Below are positions 9,427 through 17,584 of a stretch of DNA of 34,955 nt, in pieces (position 1 is the first letter of the stretch; each line of letters starts with the position of its first letter). The position numbers were made by a program, and so were the translations under genes. Source of the DNA: Rhizobium sp. Root1334 (GTDB lineage Bacteria; Pseudomonadota; Alphaproteobacteria; Rhizobiales; Rhizobiaceae); assembly GCF_001426665.1 (NCBI RefSeq), contig NZ_LMEY01000029.1, positions 1-34,955 of the forward strand. Direction: 5' to 3'. Below the pieces are notes generated by a model. It was not told where the DNA came from and ran no database searches. It worked only from the letters and a program-made list of their open reading frames with translations.

Positions 9427-9921
9427 TTATTCGCTCAGCTGCAACTCACCAAGATTTTTACCGAGAAGTTTGGCCAGCGCTTCGATGACCATGGTGTGAT
9501 CATCACGCTGCGGCAAGCCCGAAACAGTCACCGCGCCGATACAACCAGTACCCTTGACGACGATCGGGAAGCTACCGCCATGCGGCGCAAATTCCGCATC
9601 CGGCAAGCCGAACTTGGTGGTGATATCGGTGCCTTGCTTGGCGAGCGACAAGCCCACCGCATAGCTGCTCTTCAGGAACCGGAAGACGCAGTTTCGCTTG
9701 CGGCGCACCCAATTCGGATTGTCGGGCGTCGAGCCTTCCAGCGCCGTGTAGAATACCGGCATGGAAAACAGCGTCACATCGATGACGACGCCGAGCTTGC
9801 GCTCCACCGCCATCTCGCGCAGCAGCGAACCCAGCGCCCAGCCGGTTTCCAGGCTGAAACTGTCGAACTGAAGTTCGCGTTCCTGCAGTGCAATCTGCTC
9901 CAGATCCGCCTCGATAATCAT
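9427..9921 (-). CDS. UPF0303 / haem-degrading-domain (GlcG/HbpS-like) protein
   Basis: A 164-residue protein of the UPF0303 family, in the wider GlcG/HbpS/Ybr137w fold. Recognisable parts are ADLEQIALQERELQFDSF near the N terminus, WVRRKRNCVFRFLKSSYAVGL in the middle, and HGGSFPIVVKGTGCIGAVTVSGLPQRDDH near the C terminus. The biochemical role in bacteria is not settled. No signal peptide, so it is cytoplasmic. ATG 9921 was chosen because GGAGGG (9928-9933 on the opposite strand) sits 6 nt upstream; an extension to 9984 would overlap the kinase gene and looks non-native. It lies 13 nt after the kinase stop and 14 nt before the AGE gene, so it is the middle gene of a three-gene operon. Confidence 0.85.
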   Translation of the reverse strand: MIIEADLEQIALQERELQFDSFSLETGWALGSLLREMAVERKLGVVIDVTLFSMPVFYTALEGSTPDNPNWVRRKRNCVFRFLKSSYAVGLSLAKQGTDITTKFGLPDAEFAPHGGSFPIVVKGTGCIGAVTVSGLPQRDDHTMVIEALAKLLGKNLGELQLSE

Positions 9922-9934
9922 CGTAATCCCTCCA

Positions 9935-10831
9935 TCAATCCTTCCAGAGCCAGGCGGCACCGCGCACGCCGGAACTGTCGCCATGCACCGCCTTGCGGAT
10001 CGGTGTTTCGAAGCTGTCGCCGAAGATGTATTTGACGATCAGGTCCGGCAATTCGTCGTAGATCTCATCGACATTCGACATGCCGCCACCCAGCACGAAC
10101 ACATCCGGATCGACGATATTGGTCAGAAGCGCCAGGCTGCGGGCAAGCCGGTCGACGAAACGCTCGTAGACGGCGGCCGCTACCGGCTCGCCGTTGCGCT
10201 TGTCGGCAATGATATCGCGACCGCGCCGGTCGGTACCCGTGGTCAAGCGATAGTCCAGCTCTACCCCGGTACCGCACGCATACATGTCGAGACAGCCATG
10301 TTTGCCGCACCAGCATTTGTGGCCGGGATATTCGTCCCTGGTCATCCAGGGCAGCGGATAATGGCCAATTTCAGCGGCAATGCCCTGATAACCGGCATGT
10401 ACGTGCTTGTTAATCGCCAGCCCGCCGCCATGGCCGGTCCCGACAATCACGCCAAAGACTGTATGCGCATCCTTGCCGGCACCGTCGACAGCTTCCGAGA
10501 TCGCCAAGCAATTGGCGTCGTTGGCAAGCCGGACCTCACGGCCGAGTGCGGCGCCAAGATCGCGCCCCAGCGGCTGGCCATTGAGAAGCACCGCGTTGGA
10601 ATTGCGTACTATGCCGGTGCGCGGATTGAGGCTTCCGGGAATACCAATACCGATCGTTCCCGTTTCGCCAGCGCTCTGCTCGGCGGCTGCGACAAGCTCC
10701 TGTACCGCGCGGATACAGGCATCATAGCCGCTGGTCGGCGTGGCGATGCGATGCCTTGCCCGTGTTGCGCCATCGCGATCGAGCGCGATGACTTCCATTT
10801 TCGTGCCGCCCCAATCAATTCCGATGAACAT
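9935..10831 (-). CDS. mak: ROK-family fructokinase / manno(fructo)kinase
   Basis: A 298-residue ROK kinase that phosphorylates fructose (and probably mannose) at C6 with ATP. It closely resembles E. coli Mak as I recall it: phosphate-binding DWGGTKMEV at residues 6-14, NDANCLAISEA with catalytic Asp105, GTGHGGGLA, and the ROK zinc site His157, Cys173, Cys175 and Cys180 (in HKCWCGKHGC). LGGGMSNVDEIYDELP and the C-terminal HGDSSGVRGAAWLW are nearly Mak-identical. It is the first gene of the kinase-UPF0303-AGE operon; an AGE isomerase would feed it fructose. Start ATG 10831 begins at MFIGIDWGG as expected. The preceding 10832-11049 holds no gene and presumably the promoters. Confidence 0.9.
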   Translation of the reverse strand: MFIGIDWGGTKMEVIALDRDGATRARHRIATPTSGYDACIRAVQELVAAAEQSAGETGTIGIGIPGSLNPRTGIVRNSNAVLLNGQPLGRDLGAALGREVRLANDANCLAISEAVDGAGKDAHTVFGVIVGTGHGGGLAINKHVHAGYQGIAAEIGHYPLPWMTRDEYPGHKCWCGKHGCLDMYACGTGVELDYRLTTGTDRRGRDIIADKRNGEPVAAAVYERFVDRLARSLALLTNIVDPDVFVLGGGMSNVDEIYDELPDLIVKYIFGDSFETPIRKAVHGDSSGVRGAAWLWKD

Positions 10832-11049
10832 GCTGGATCAAACTCTATGGGTGTCATTGTCAAAGGCGGCGCCATCGCGGCCGGGTCTCCTCCCCGTTTC
10901 GCCGCACCCTGCTTATCATCGGAAAACCGTTCCGCGCCAGCCCCGGCCTGCATCACACACGTTAGAAAACCCAGTTCGCAGAAAACCACTCAAACCACAC
11001 CGGAAACACTTGGCTTCCACGCCCACCTTTTGTAAGGGTTCTTCAGGTT

Positions 11050-11126
11050 GGTCCCATAGCTCAGCAGGATAGAGCGCAAGATTCCTAATCTTGAGGCCAC
11101 TGGTTCGAATCCAGTTGGGATCACCA
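11050..11126 (+). tRNA. tRNA-Arg (anticodon CCT)
   Basis: A 77-nt cloverleaf with CCA encoded. The acceptor stem pairs GGTCCCA (11050-11056) with TGGGATC (11116-11122). The anticodon stem CAAGA/TCTTG encloses TTCCTAA with anticodon CCT at 11084-11086, reading AGG. The T arm ACTGG-TTCGAAT-CCAGT is canonical. No repeat of its 3' end was noticed elsewhere in the window, so nothing here marks it as an integration site. Confidence 0.95.
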
Positions 11127-11452
11127 CTTTTGTCCTGCCCAATACTTGGGGAAAACGCGGACACGACCACCAGCATTGCCTTGGACGATATCGAACCGGC
11201 TGGAACTTCGCCGTGGCCGATCAACCTGTTTCCGCCCGCATCAAGGATTTCCATGAACTCGGCGTGAAGAACCGTTCAGAACGGCTACTCTGTGTTTCTG
11301 ACGATGGCAACGCCGCTGAACAGCCCAAAAAAGAGCACGCCGGAATGAGTGCGGCGATAATCCAGACAGGGGTGCAGCAAGCCCGCCGTAAAGTTTCAGC
11401 TGGCGCGCACACAGGAAAACCTTGTTCAACGCCGCCGCATCAACTGTCATGC
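11127..11452. other. Intergenic region without a supported gene
   Basis: Open frames exist on both strands between the tRNA and the lipoprotein gene, but none has a ribosome-binding site, a recognisable family or conserved-looking composition. One minus-strand frame simply reads through the tRNA. I see no repeat or operator here. Confidence 0.5.
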
Positions 11453-11491
11453 ACGGCTTGCAGGGGCATCCACAATGCCCCTGCAAGCCGT
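11453..11491 (-). terminator. Perfect 17-bp hairpin downstream of the lipoprotein gene
   Basis: ACGGCTTGCAGGGGCAT (11453-11469), loop CCACA, ATGCCCCTGCAAGCCGT (11475-11491). It begins 15 nt past the lipoprotein stop. There is no T-run, but the uninterrupted stem is very stable; it may terminate transcription, protect the 3' end, or be part of a small RNA. Confidence 0.55.
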
Positions 11492-11505
11492 CACCTCAAA
11501 AAACG

Positions 11506-11670
11506 TCAGTAACCGATGCGCACGCCACCGGCATCAGAGGGACCGAGGTCCGGTATCGGTCCATAGCCCTGGTATTGCGCGTAGGTCGTGTTATTCGCGC
11601 CGGTGCTGGCGCATCCCGAAAGCGCCAAAAGCGCCAGCGCCGCAACGGCCATCAGAGATTTAAGGGACAT
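11506..11670 (-). CDS. Small lipoprotein (54 aa)
   Basis: A 54-residue protein with a typical lipoprotein signal: SLKSLMAVAALALLAL followed by lipobox LSGC, giving an acylated Cys near residue 20 and a short mature tail (ASTGANNTTYAQYQGYGPIPDLGPSDAGGVRIGY). It should be anchored in the envelope. ATG 11670 is preceded by AGGAG at 7 nt. The mature part is only about 35 residues, rich in Gly/Tyr/Pro, with no recognised domain. It is transcribed alone and followed by a very stable hairpin. Function unknown. Confidence 0.8.
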   Translation of the reverse strand: MSLKSLMAVAALALLALSGCASTGANNTTYAQYQGYGPIPDLGPSDAGGVRIGY

Positions 11671-11844
11671 AATTTTCTCCTGTCGAGGGGATTGGCCAGC
11701 AGGCCGGACGGCCATGGCAAATGTTCGTCTATATCATCGGCAATGACAAGTGGGATCATCCCCGCGAAAGGCGAGATACAAACGACAGCGTAAACACACC
11801 TTGAAAGGCAAACCAGACGGCGGGAAATCCGCAAGCATCCGGAC
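11671..11844. other. Intergenic region without a supported gene
   Basis: This stretch upstream of the lipoprotein must hold its promoter. I see no convincing gene, repeat or operator. The gap continues to 12010 and includes the terminator at 11845-11874. Confidence 0.5.
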
Positions 11845-11874
11845 AAAGAAAAAGGCCGGGTGAAAACCCGACCT
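11845..11874 (-). terminator. Rho-independent terminator of the PLP-enzyme gene
   Basis: On the minus strand AGGTCGGGT, loop TTTC, ACCCGGCCT (9 bp with one G-U pair), followed immediately by TTTTTCTTT. It lies about 137 nt downstream of the stop at 12011. Confidence 0.75.
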
Positions 11875-12010
11875 CTCCGACCCGTCTCGACAGCGATTGC
11901 CAGTACATCCGTGGTCAACCGCTGGAAACGAATTCCGTATGCCCAATATGGCAAGGGAATGTAACCGTTTCAAGACAAAGCGAAAAATAAGAAAAAAACG
12001 GGGCTCTCTG

Positions 12011-13294
12011 TCAGGCTGCATCCAGCGCAATCGTCAGGTCGGCGATCAGATCATCCGGATGCTCGATACCGATCGAAAGCCGGATAGTCGATTCCAGCAC
12101 GCCGATCCGCTGGCGGACCTCCAGCGGCACGCCGGAATGGGTCATCGTGGCCGGATGACTGGCCAGCGATTCCGTGCCACCGAGACTGACGGCGAGCTTG
12201 AAGATCTGCAGCGCATTGAGAAACTTGAAGGATGCAGGCTGGCCACCGCGGATATCGAAGGAAAAGGTCGAGCCAGCGCCGGTACACTGCGCAGCAAATG
12301 TCTTGCCAAGTGGCGACTGCGGGTCATGATAGGGCAGATAATGAATGCCCTCGACCTTGGGGTGATCGCGCAGGAAATTGGCAACCTCGAGTGCATTGTT
12401 GTTGGCCTTTTCCATGCGAATCGACAATGTCTCAAGAGACCGGCCAAGCATCCAGCAGGAATGCGGATCGAGTTGCGTGCCGATGGCGCCGCGCAGTGCC
12501 TTGACCTGTTTCATCACCGCCTTGGCACCGAGAGCCGCACCCGCGATCAGGTCCGAATGACCACCGACATATTTGGTCAGCGAATAAAGCGAGATATCGG
12601 CGCCATGTTCGATTGGCCGCTGGAAGACCGGGCCAAGCAGGGTATTGTCGCAGGCGACGATCGGCGTATGCCCCTGCTTGCGGCCGATCGCATCGGCAAT
12701 CCGGCGGATCATCGCGACATCGACAAGGCTGTTGGTGGGGTTGGCCGGCGTTTCGATCAGGATCATCGAGACCCGGCCTTTGGTCATCGCCTCTTCAGCC
12801 GCCGATTGCACCGACGCCTCGTTGACGCCATCGGCAAATCCAACCGCAGCAACACCCATGTTGAGAAAGGTTTTTGCCAGCAGCGTTTCGGTTCCACCGT
12901 AGAGCGGCTGGGAATGAAGAATGGCGTCGCCCGGCCGTACGAACGCCAGAAGCGTCGTTGCAATCGCTGACATGCCGGAGGAAAACAGCGCGCAGCTTTC
13001 CGTCCGCTCGTAAACGGCGAGACGGTCCTCAACAATCTCGCTGTTGGGATGATTGAAGCGGGAATAGACCAGCCCCGCCCCGGTCCCCGCAGGCGGCTCG
13101 CGGCGGCCGGAAACGAAATCGAAGAAATCGCGCCCTTCTTCGGCCGACTTGAACACGAATGTAGACGTCAGAAAGACCGGTGGCTTGACCGCGCCCTCGG
13201 AGAGCTCCGGGTCATAACCGTAATTCAGCATCAGGGTTTCGGGATGCAGTTTGTGATTGCCGATATGAGTCTTGGAGGGATGTGGAGCAGTCAT
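12011..13294 (-). CDS. Cystathionine gamma-synthase/lyase-family PLP enzyme (possible methionine gamma-lyase)
   Basis: A 427-residue member of the Cys/Met-metabolism PLP family. The PLP lysine is Lys241 in [14 protein letters not shown]; other family residues are Tyr77-x-Arg79 (VYSRFNHP), SSGMSAIA (phosphate cup), PLYGG, ETPANPT and Asp216 in ACDNTLLGP. It is somewhat longer than E. coli MetB (386), with an extra loop around residues 55-72 ([19 protein letters not shown]). Possible reactions are cystathionine gamma-synthase, O-acetylhomoserine sulfhydrylase or methionine gamma-lyase; sequence reading alone does not choose. ATG 13294 has GGAG about 6 nt upstream. It is monocistronic with its own terminator. 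The role fits the methionine/sulfur theme of the window. Confidence 0.85.
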   Translation of the reverse strand: MTAPHPSKTHIGNHKLHPETLMLNYGYDPELSEGAVKPPVFLTSTFVFKSAEEGRDFFDFVSGRREPPAGTGAGLVYSRFNHPNSEIVEDRLAVYERTESCALFSSGMSAIATTLLAFVRPGDAILHSQPLYGGTETLLAKTFLNMGVAAVGFADGVNEASVQSAAEEAMTKGRVSMILIETPANPTNSLVDVAMIRRIADAIGRKQGHTPIVACDNTLLGPVFQRPIEHGADISLYSLTKYVGGHSDLIAGAALGAKAVMKQVKALRGAIGTQLDPHSCWMLGRSLETLSIRMEKANNNALEVANFLRDHPKVEGIHYLPYHDPQSPLGKTFAAQCTGAGSTFSFDIRGGQPASFKFLNALQIFKLAVSLGGTESLASHPATMTHSGVPLEVRQRIGVLESTIRLSIGIEHPDDLIADLTIALDAA

Positions 13295-13463
13295 GACGGT
13301 CTCCGGGATTTGCGGCCAATGACGCAGTCTACATCAATTTTCGACACCGCTTCTTGCCATTCTTCGGGTTTTTTCATCCGAAAATTGCGCTACAGCGATG
13401 GATGACCGGAAAAACCGGATAGTGCAGCACTGGCCCGTCGTCTGCGAGGCCAACGTTTCGCAA

Positions 13464-15194
13464 TCAATCCACCGCACCGCTCTTGAGACTGCCAGGAACA
13501 TTCATCTTCTTACGCTCACGGGCCATGTCGCTGACGGCGGCACGCAGCCGCGGGTGCCGGGCCATGAAGATATTGAAATCGCGCCGGTCGAGTTTCAGGA
13601 ACTGGCAGAAATCCACAGCGATCACGTCGGCGGTGCGCAATCCGCCGCTGAGAAGTGCCATCTCGCCGAAAAATGCGCCGGCTTCCAGCATGATGGCATT
13701 GCCCGGCAAGCGGACCTCGGCAGCACCGGCCGAGATGAAATACATGGCATCGCCACGCTCCCCAACCCGGATGACCTTGTCGCCCGGTGAGGCCGAGGCC
13801 GGACGGAACAGGAGGAGAAGCTCCTCGAGCGCATGCTCGTTGACTTCGGAAAACAGCGGGAAAGTGTGAACCAGCTGCTGTTTCTTCAGCTGCTGTTGGC
13901 TTTCCTTTTCCTCCGTCCGCGCCTTGATGATGTCGAGCTCGCGGCTCAGTGTTGCAAATTTCCGCTGGCCATAGTTCGGCATGGCGCCGCTCAGCGCCGT
14001 CTTCAGCTTTGCCGCAGCCCAGAAAATCAGTGCGTTGAGGGTAATCGACAGGATGGCGCCTGCCAGGATGAGGTCATATCCCTCCTGTGACATCAAGCCC
14101 AGGGAGACGCCGAGACCGGCGACGATGAAGGAAAATTCACCGATTTGCGCCAGGCTCGCCGCCACGGTCAACGCCATCGACAGGGGATAGCGCAGCATGA
14201 GCACGAAGGCGGCGGCAATCAGCGATTTTCCAAGCGTGATCAACGCCACAATGGCGAGGACTGCAAGCGGCTGATTGATGAGGATCATCGGGCTGAACAA
14301 CATCCCGACGGACACGAAGAACAACACCGAAAAGGCATTCTGCAACGGCAGCGAATCGGCTGCCGCCCTGTGGCTGAGATGTGATTCGCTCATGACCACG
14401 CCGGCAAAAAATGCGCCGAGCGCAAACGAAACACCAAAAAGCGTGGCCGAACCAAAGGCGATGCCCAACGCAATGGCAAGAACCGTCAGCGTGAACAATT
14501 CGCGCGATCCGGTGCGGGCAACCAGCGTCAGAAGCCAGGGAACGATTCGTGGCCCAAGAACAATGGCAAGAACAGCGAATGCACCAAGCTTGACCAGGGT
14601 CAGCACGATCGTCAGCGCAACCGGCGTAGAGCTCGCTTCTGCTCCGTGCGCCGCGGCACCTTGAGCGCCCAGAACCTCCGCGACGATCGGCAGTAAAACG
14701 AGTGCCAGCACCATCGCCAGGTCCTCGACGATCAGCCACCCGATGGCCACCCGCCCATTCGGCGAGTTGACCAGATTTCGCTCCTCCAGCGCCTTGAGCA
14801 GAACGACAGTACTGGCAACCGAGATGCTCAAGCCAAAGACCAGTCCGGCGCCGAGGTTCCAACCCCAGAGTGTGCTGAGACCAATTCCCAGAAGCGTTGC
14901 CAGGGCAATCTGCCCGATGGCGCCGGGGATGGCCACGCCGCGAACGGCGATAAGATCGGCAGCAGAGAAATGCAGGCCGACACCGAACATCAGAAGGATG
15001 ACGCCGATCTCGGCCAATTGGGTGGCAAGGCCGGCATCCGCCGTAAACCCGGGCGTAAAGGGTCCCATCAGAATACCGGCAACGAGATATCCGACCAATG
15101 GCGGCAGGCGGAGCCGATCCGCGACATAACCGCAGCCCGCAGCCAGCACGAAGCTGATTGCGACGGTTGCTACCAACGCCATATCGTGATGCAC
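13464..15194 (-). CDS. CPA2 cation:proton antiporter with C-terminal cyclic-nucleotide-binding domain
   Basis: A 576-residue membrane protein. The first 400 residues are a KefB/YbaL-like Na+/H+ exchanger domain of about 12-13 TM helices (LPPLVGYLVAGILMGPFTPGF; GVGLHFSAADL; SISVASTVVLLKALEERN; WLIVEDLAMVLALVLLP, with the acidic pair on the transport helix). After a basic linker (410-435) comes a cNMP-binding domain (about 440-560) whose phosphate-binding cassette FGEMALLSGGLRTA keeps Glu511 and Arg520, as in cAMP-gated MlotiK1 of Mesorhizobium. The usual RCK/TrkA-N domain of KefB is absent. GTG 15194 is supported by a G6 run at 6 nt; ATG 15182 is the alternative. Probably exchanges K+ or Na+ for H+ under cNMP control (inference). 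Confidence 0.88.
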   Translation of the reverse strand: MHHDMALVATVAISFVLAAGCGYVADRLRLPPLVGYLVAGILMGPFTPGFTADAGLATQLAEIGVILLMFGVGLHFSAADLIAVRGVAIPGAIGQIALATLLGIGLSTLWGWNLGAGLVFGLSISVASTVVLLKALEERNLVNSPNGRVAIGWLIVEDLAMVLALVLLPIVAEVLGAQGAAAHGAEASSTPVALTIVLTLVKLGAFAVLAIVLGPRIVPWLLTLVARTGSRELFTLTVLAIALGIAFGSATLFGVSFALGAFFAGVVMSESHLSHRAAADSLPLQNAFSVLFFVSVGMLFSPMILINQPLAVLAIVALITLGKSLIAAAFVLMLRYPLSMALTVAASLAQIGEFSFIVAGLGVSLGLMSQEGYDLILAGAILSITLNALIFWAAAKLKTALSGAMPNYGQRKFATLSRELDIIKARTEEKESQQQLKKQQLVHTFPLFSEVNEHALEELLLLFRPASASPGDKVIRVGERGDAMYFISAGAAEVRLPGNAIMLEAGAFFGEMALLSGGLRTADVIAVDFCQFLKLDRRDFNIFMARHPRLRAAVSDMARERKKMNVPGSLKSGAVD

Positions 15195-15415
15195 GCACTA
15201 CCCCCCGGCTGCCTTCATTCCATTCATCTGATGTATTTGCATCGGAAGCCTCCGGCAAGCGCTCGGCCAAGTATCAAATGGGGGAAGGATGATTTATCGT
15301 TTTCCAGGTGCCAGGAGGGTTGATGCCCGCATCAGGACCAACCTTGCGGCCGCCGCTTTTGGAACAAGCCTTCGATCCACACGTTTGCGGGCAAGCTTAA
15401 ACAGGAAAAAGCACA

Positions 15416-15553
15416 ATGCAAATGACCATGCGCGCCGTTGTCTTCGTTATCGTCGGATCGATCCTCAGCATTCTTGTCATCAAATATGCCGACAACGATC
15501 TCAATGCGGCCGTGCCGATGATGGACCCGGCCGCAGAAGCAGCGCCTGTCTGA
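15416..15553 (+). CDS. Very small single-pass membrane protein (45 aa)
   Basis: A 45-codon frame from ATG 15416 to TGA 15551-15553. AGGAA at 15403-15407 is 8 nt upstream. Residues 6-22 (RAVVFVIVGSILSILVI) form one TM helix, followed by KYADNDLNAAVPMMDPAAEAAPV as a short acidic tail. Two further in-frame ATGs occur at codons 3 and 5. The transmembrane-then-soluble pattern and the ribosome-binding site support it, but no family is recognised. It lies alone between the divergent antiporter gene and the next small gene. The 220 bp before it hold no other gene. Confidence 0.55.
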   Translation: MQMTMRAVVFVIVGSILSILVIKYADNDLNAAVPMMDPAAEAAPV

Positions 15554-15690
15554 TCCACAACGATAAAAAACCGCCACAATCAACCGTCACTCGTATCGCT
15601 CAAGGGCGCGCAGCAACTCTGAACGCGGCGTAAGCCTTGTTGCAGTCCGGCATTGGCAGGTCCGCCTTAGCTGGCACCAGGAGACGAAGC

Positions 15691-15903
15691 ATGACGAAAT
15701 GGCGCAATGAACCAATGCTCCCCAACCATGTGCAGTTGTGCCAGCGTGTCTTCGACAAAGCAAAGTCGGCCCGCAATATCGCCCCTGACAGCGACGCCAA
15801 CGACCCGGTGGCGGCGCTGGTGCTGACATTGTACCGCCACGGCGTTCGCGGCGAAGAAGAATTGTTGACCCGTGTTCTCCTAGCACTGGACGAGAAGTCC
15901 TGA
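15691..15903 (+). CDS. Small hypothetical protein (70 aa)
   Basis: A 70-residue soluble protein beginning TKWRNEPMLPNHVQLCQ, with helical-looking segments (QRVFDKAKSARNI; DPVAALVLTLYRHGV; EEELLTRVLLALDEK). ATG 15691 has AGGAG about 7 nt upstream, a strong start. No signal peptide or TM. The internal heptad-like leucines suggest a small helical bundle. I do not recognise the family. It precedes the FAD oxidoreductase by 96 bp, but AT-rich operator-like DNA in between suggests separate transcription. Confidence 0.65.
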   Translation: MTKWRNEPMLPNHVQLCQRVFDKAKSARNIAPDSDANDPVAALVLTLYRHGVRGEEELLTRVLLALDEKS

Positions 15904-15954
15904 CCGCGATCAACGCCTGCCTCACCATGCTTAAGGCTTGACCGCCGAATAATA

Positions 15955-15978
15955 TTGATAAAAACTATAGACTATCAA
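15955..15978 (+). promoter_or_regulatory. AT-rich operator/promoter candidate before the FAD oxidoreductase
   Basis: TTGATA (15955-15960), 12 nt, TATCAA (15973-15978): a 6-bp inverted repeat surrounding CTATAGA (15965-15971). It lies 22-45 bp before ATG 16000. The CTATAGA core recurs at 17512 and 24618. Confidence 0.4.
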
Positions 15979-15999
15979 ACGGCTCGACGGTGAGGTGTG

Positions 16000-17484
16000 A
16001 TGAACCAGTTGATCGTCAACCCGATGACATTATCCGGCACCGCTGCCAGCGAAGCGCCGGTGGGATCGCAACGGCCAGTCGTCGCCATTATCGGCGGCGG
16101 CGTGTCGGGTGCGGCAACGGCCTTTCATCTCGCGTCGTCAAACCAGACCTGCGCGCCGCAAATCATCGTCTTCGAACCGCGCGAATGTCTTGGCAAGGGC
16201 CTTGCCTATGATACGACCGAACCTGCCCATCGTATCAACGTGCCAGCCGCGCGCATGAGCCTCTTGAGCGACGAACCGGATCATTTTCTGCGCTGGATTG
16301 CGGCGAATTCGGCAACAGCCGGCGATGTCGATGCCCTGCGGCCGGATGGCGCTCTGTTTCCACGCCGCAGCGTGTTTGGCGATTACGTCAATGCCATGCT
16401 GCAGCCACTCGTTGCCAGCGGTGCCATCCAGCATCGACGCAACGCCGTCGCCCATGTCCTGCGCGAGGATGCGCACTGGTGGATCAGCGGCGACGATGGC
16501 ACGCAGACCAAGGCCGACATTGTCGTCATCGCCACCAGCCACCCGCCACCGGTGGCGCCGGGCCGGCTTCACGCCCTGCTGAAAGACCATCCCCGTTTCG
16601 TTCCCGACCCAACCAGTGCGAATGCGCTTGCGGCCATCCGGCCATCAGACCGGGTGCTTATCGTTGGCAACGGCCTCACCTCCGCCGACGTCATCGCAGC
16701 TCTCGCGCTGAAGGGTCACACCGGCCCGATTACCGCGATTTCACGGCGTGGACTGCGCTCGCGCGGCCATGCGCCGGTGGCGCAGGACCCCACCGGCGAC
16801 TTTCTCACGGAACCGGCCTTTACGGCGCGGGCATTGCTCAAAAATATCCGCCGCACAATTTGGCAGGCCGGTCTGGGGGGCCGGACTTGGCACGGCGTCA
16901 TCGATCAGGTCCGCGCACAGGGACAGGCACTGTGGCAGGTTTTGCCGATGCAAGAACGACAGCGCATCGTCCGGCATTTGCGGCCGTTCTGGGACGTGCA
17001 CCGGTTCCGCGTCGCGCCGCAGGTGGAAGCAGCACTTGATACGGCGATCGCTGAAGGGCGCCTTGAAATCCTCGCAGGCTCGGTTGCGGCAAGCCGGATT
17101 GAAGCGGATGTGATTCATTGCGCGCTACACCTGCGGCGCTGTCCCGGCACCATCGAGAAGAGTTATGACGCCGTGGTCGTCACCACCGGCCCCGGCCATG
17201 GCGGCATTCTCGCCAGCCAGCCTTTCCTCGTCGAGCTTTCGCACAACGGTTACCTCGAACTCGACCCGACCGGCCTTGGGCTCTCCTGCACGCGTAACTC
17301 GGAAGCCATTGGTCCGGCGGCGGGCGTGACATCGTCCCTGCTGATCGCCGGACCCCTGGCACGCGGCACGTTCGGCGAGTTGATGGGCCTGCCACAGGTG
17401 ACCGACCATGCCGTGTTTGTTGCCACGAAGATTGCCGAATTCTTGTCGGCGCAAAGGCCAAAGGCGGCGCAAAAACCGCTTTAA
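16000..17484 (+). CDS. FAD/NAD(P)-binding oxidoreductase (NAD_binding_9 type)
   Basis: A 494-residue flavoprotein. An FAD Rossmann motif lies at residues 32-37 (VVAIIGGGVSGAAT), followed by the pattern of this family: GKGLAYDTTEPAHRINVPAARMSLLSDEPDHFLRWI. A second dinucleotide motif (VLIVGNGLTSADV) is near residue 220, and a C-terminal VTSSLLIAGPLARGTFGE segment closes the FAD site. It is likely a cytosolic oxidoreductase; substrate unknown. Start ATG 16000 was preferred to GTG 15997 (GAGG about 5 nt upstream). It precedes an SfnB-type monooxygenase on the same strand. It may work with the two flavin monooxygenases of this locus, but it is not a recognisable flavin reductase. Confidence 0.8.
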   Translation: MNQLIVNPMTLSGTAASEAPVGSQRPVVAIIGGGVSGAATAFHLASSNQTCAPQIIVFEPRECLGKGLAYDTTEPAHRINVPAARMSLLSDEPDHFLRWIAANSATAGDVDALRPDGALFPRRSVFGDYVNAMLQPLVASGAIQHRRNAVAHVLREDAHWWISGDDGTQTKADIVVIATSHPPPVAPGRLHALLKDHPRFVPDPTSANALAAIRPSDRVLIVGNGLTSADVIAALALKGHTGPITAISRRGLRSRGHAPVAQDPTGDFLTEPAFTARALLKNIRRTIWQAGLGGRTWHGVIDQVRAQGQALWQVLPMQERQRIVRHLRPFWDVHRFRVAPQVEAALDTAIAEGRLEILAGSVAASRIEADVIHCALHLRRCPGTIEKSYDAVVVTTGPGHGGILASQPFLVELSHNGYLELDPTGLGLSCTRNSEAIGPAAGVTSSLLIAGPLARGTFGELMGLPQVTDHAVFVATKIAEFLSAQRPKAAQKPL

Positions 17485-17518
17485 GAAAAGACTTTTCTTA
17501 GTATAGTGGATCTATAGA
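17482..17518 (+). promoter_or_regulatory. 19-bp palindrome plus TCTATAGA box before the SfnB-type gene
   Basis: TAAGAAAAG-A-CTTTTCTTA (17482-17500) is a perfect palindrome with a one-base centre that includes the stop codon of the preceding gene. Next come TATAG (17502-17506) and the self-complementary TCTATAGA (17511-17518). Together they form a probable operator/promoter 67 or more bp before the start at 17585. A one-base loop argues against a terminator. Confidence 0.5.
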
Positions 17519-17584
17519 AATTATAATCTTATCTTTCCGCCCGACTTCTTCCACCCATGGTCCGTACAAAAAATGGAGCGTGCG

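Noticed and set aside
11050..11126. tRNA-Arg(CCT) as an integration site for a genomic island
   Set aside because: No integrase and no direct repeat of the tRNA 3' end were noticed in the window; neighbours look like ordinary chromosomal genes.
10916..11254. Minus-strand open frame of 112 codons spanning the tRNA
   Set aside because: Its central part is the antisense translation of tRNA-Arg (WIRTSGLKIRNLALYPAELW), a well-known spurious frame.
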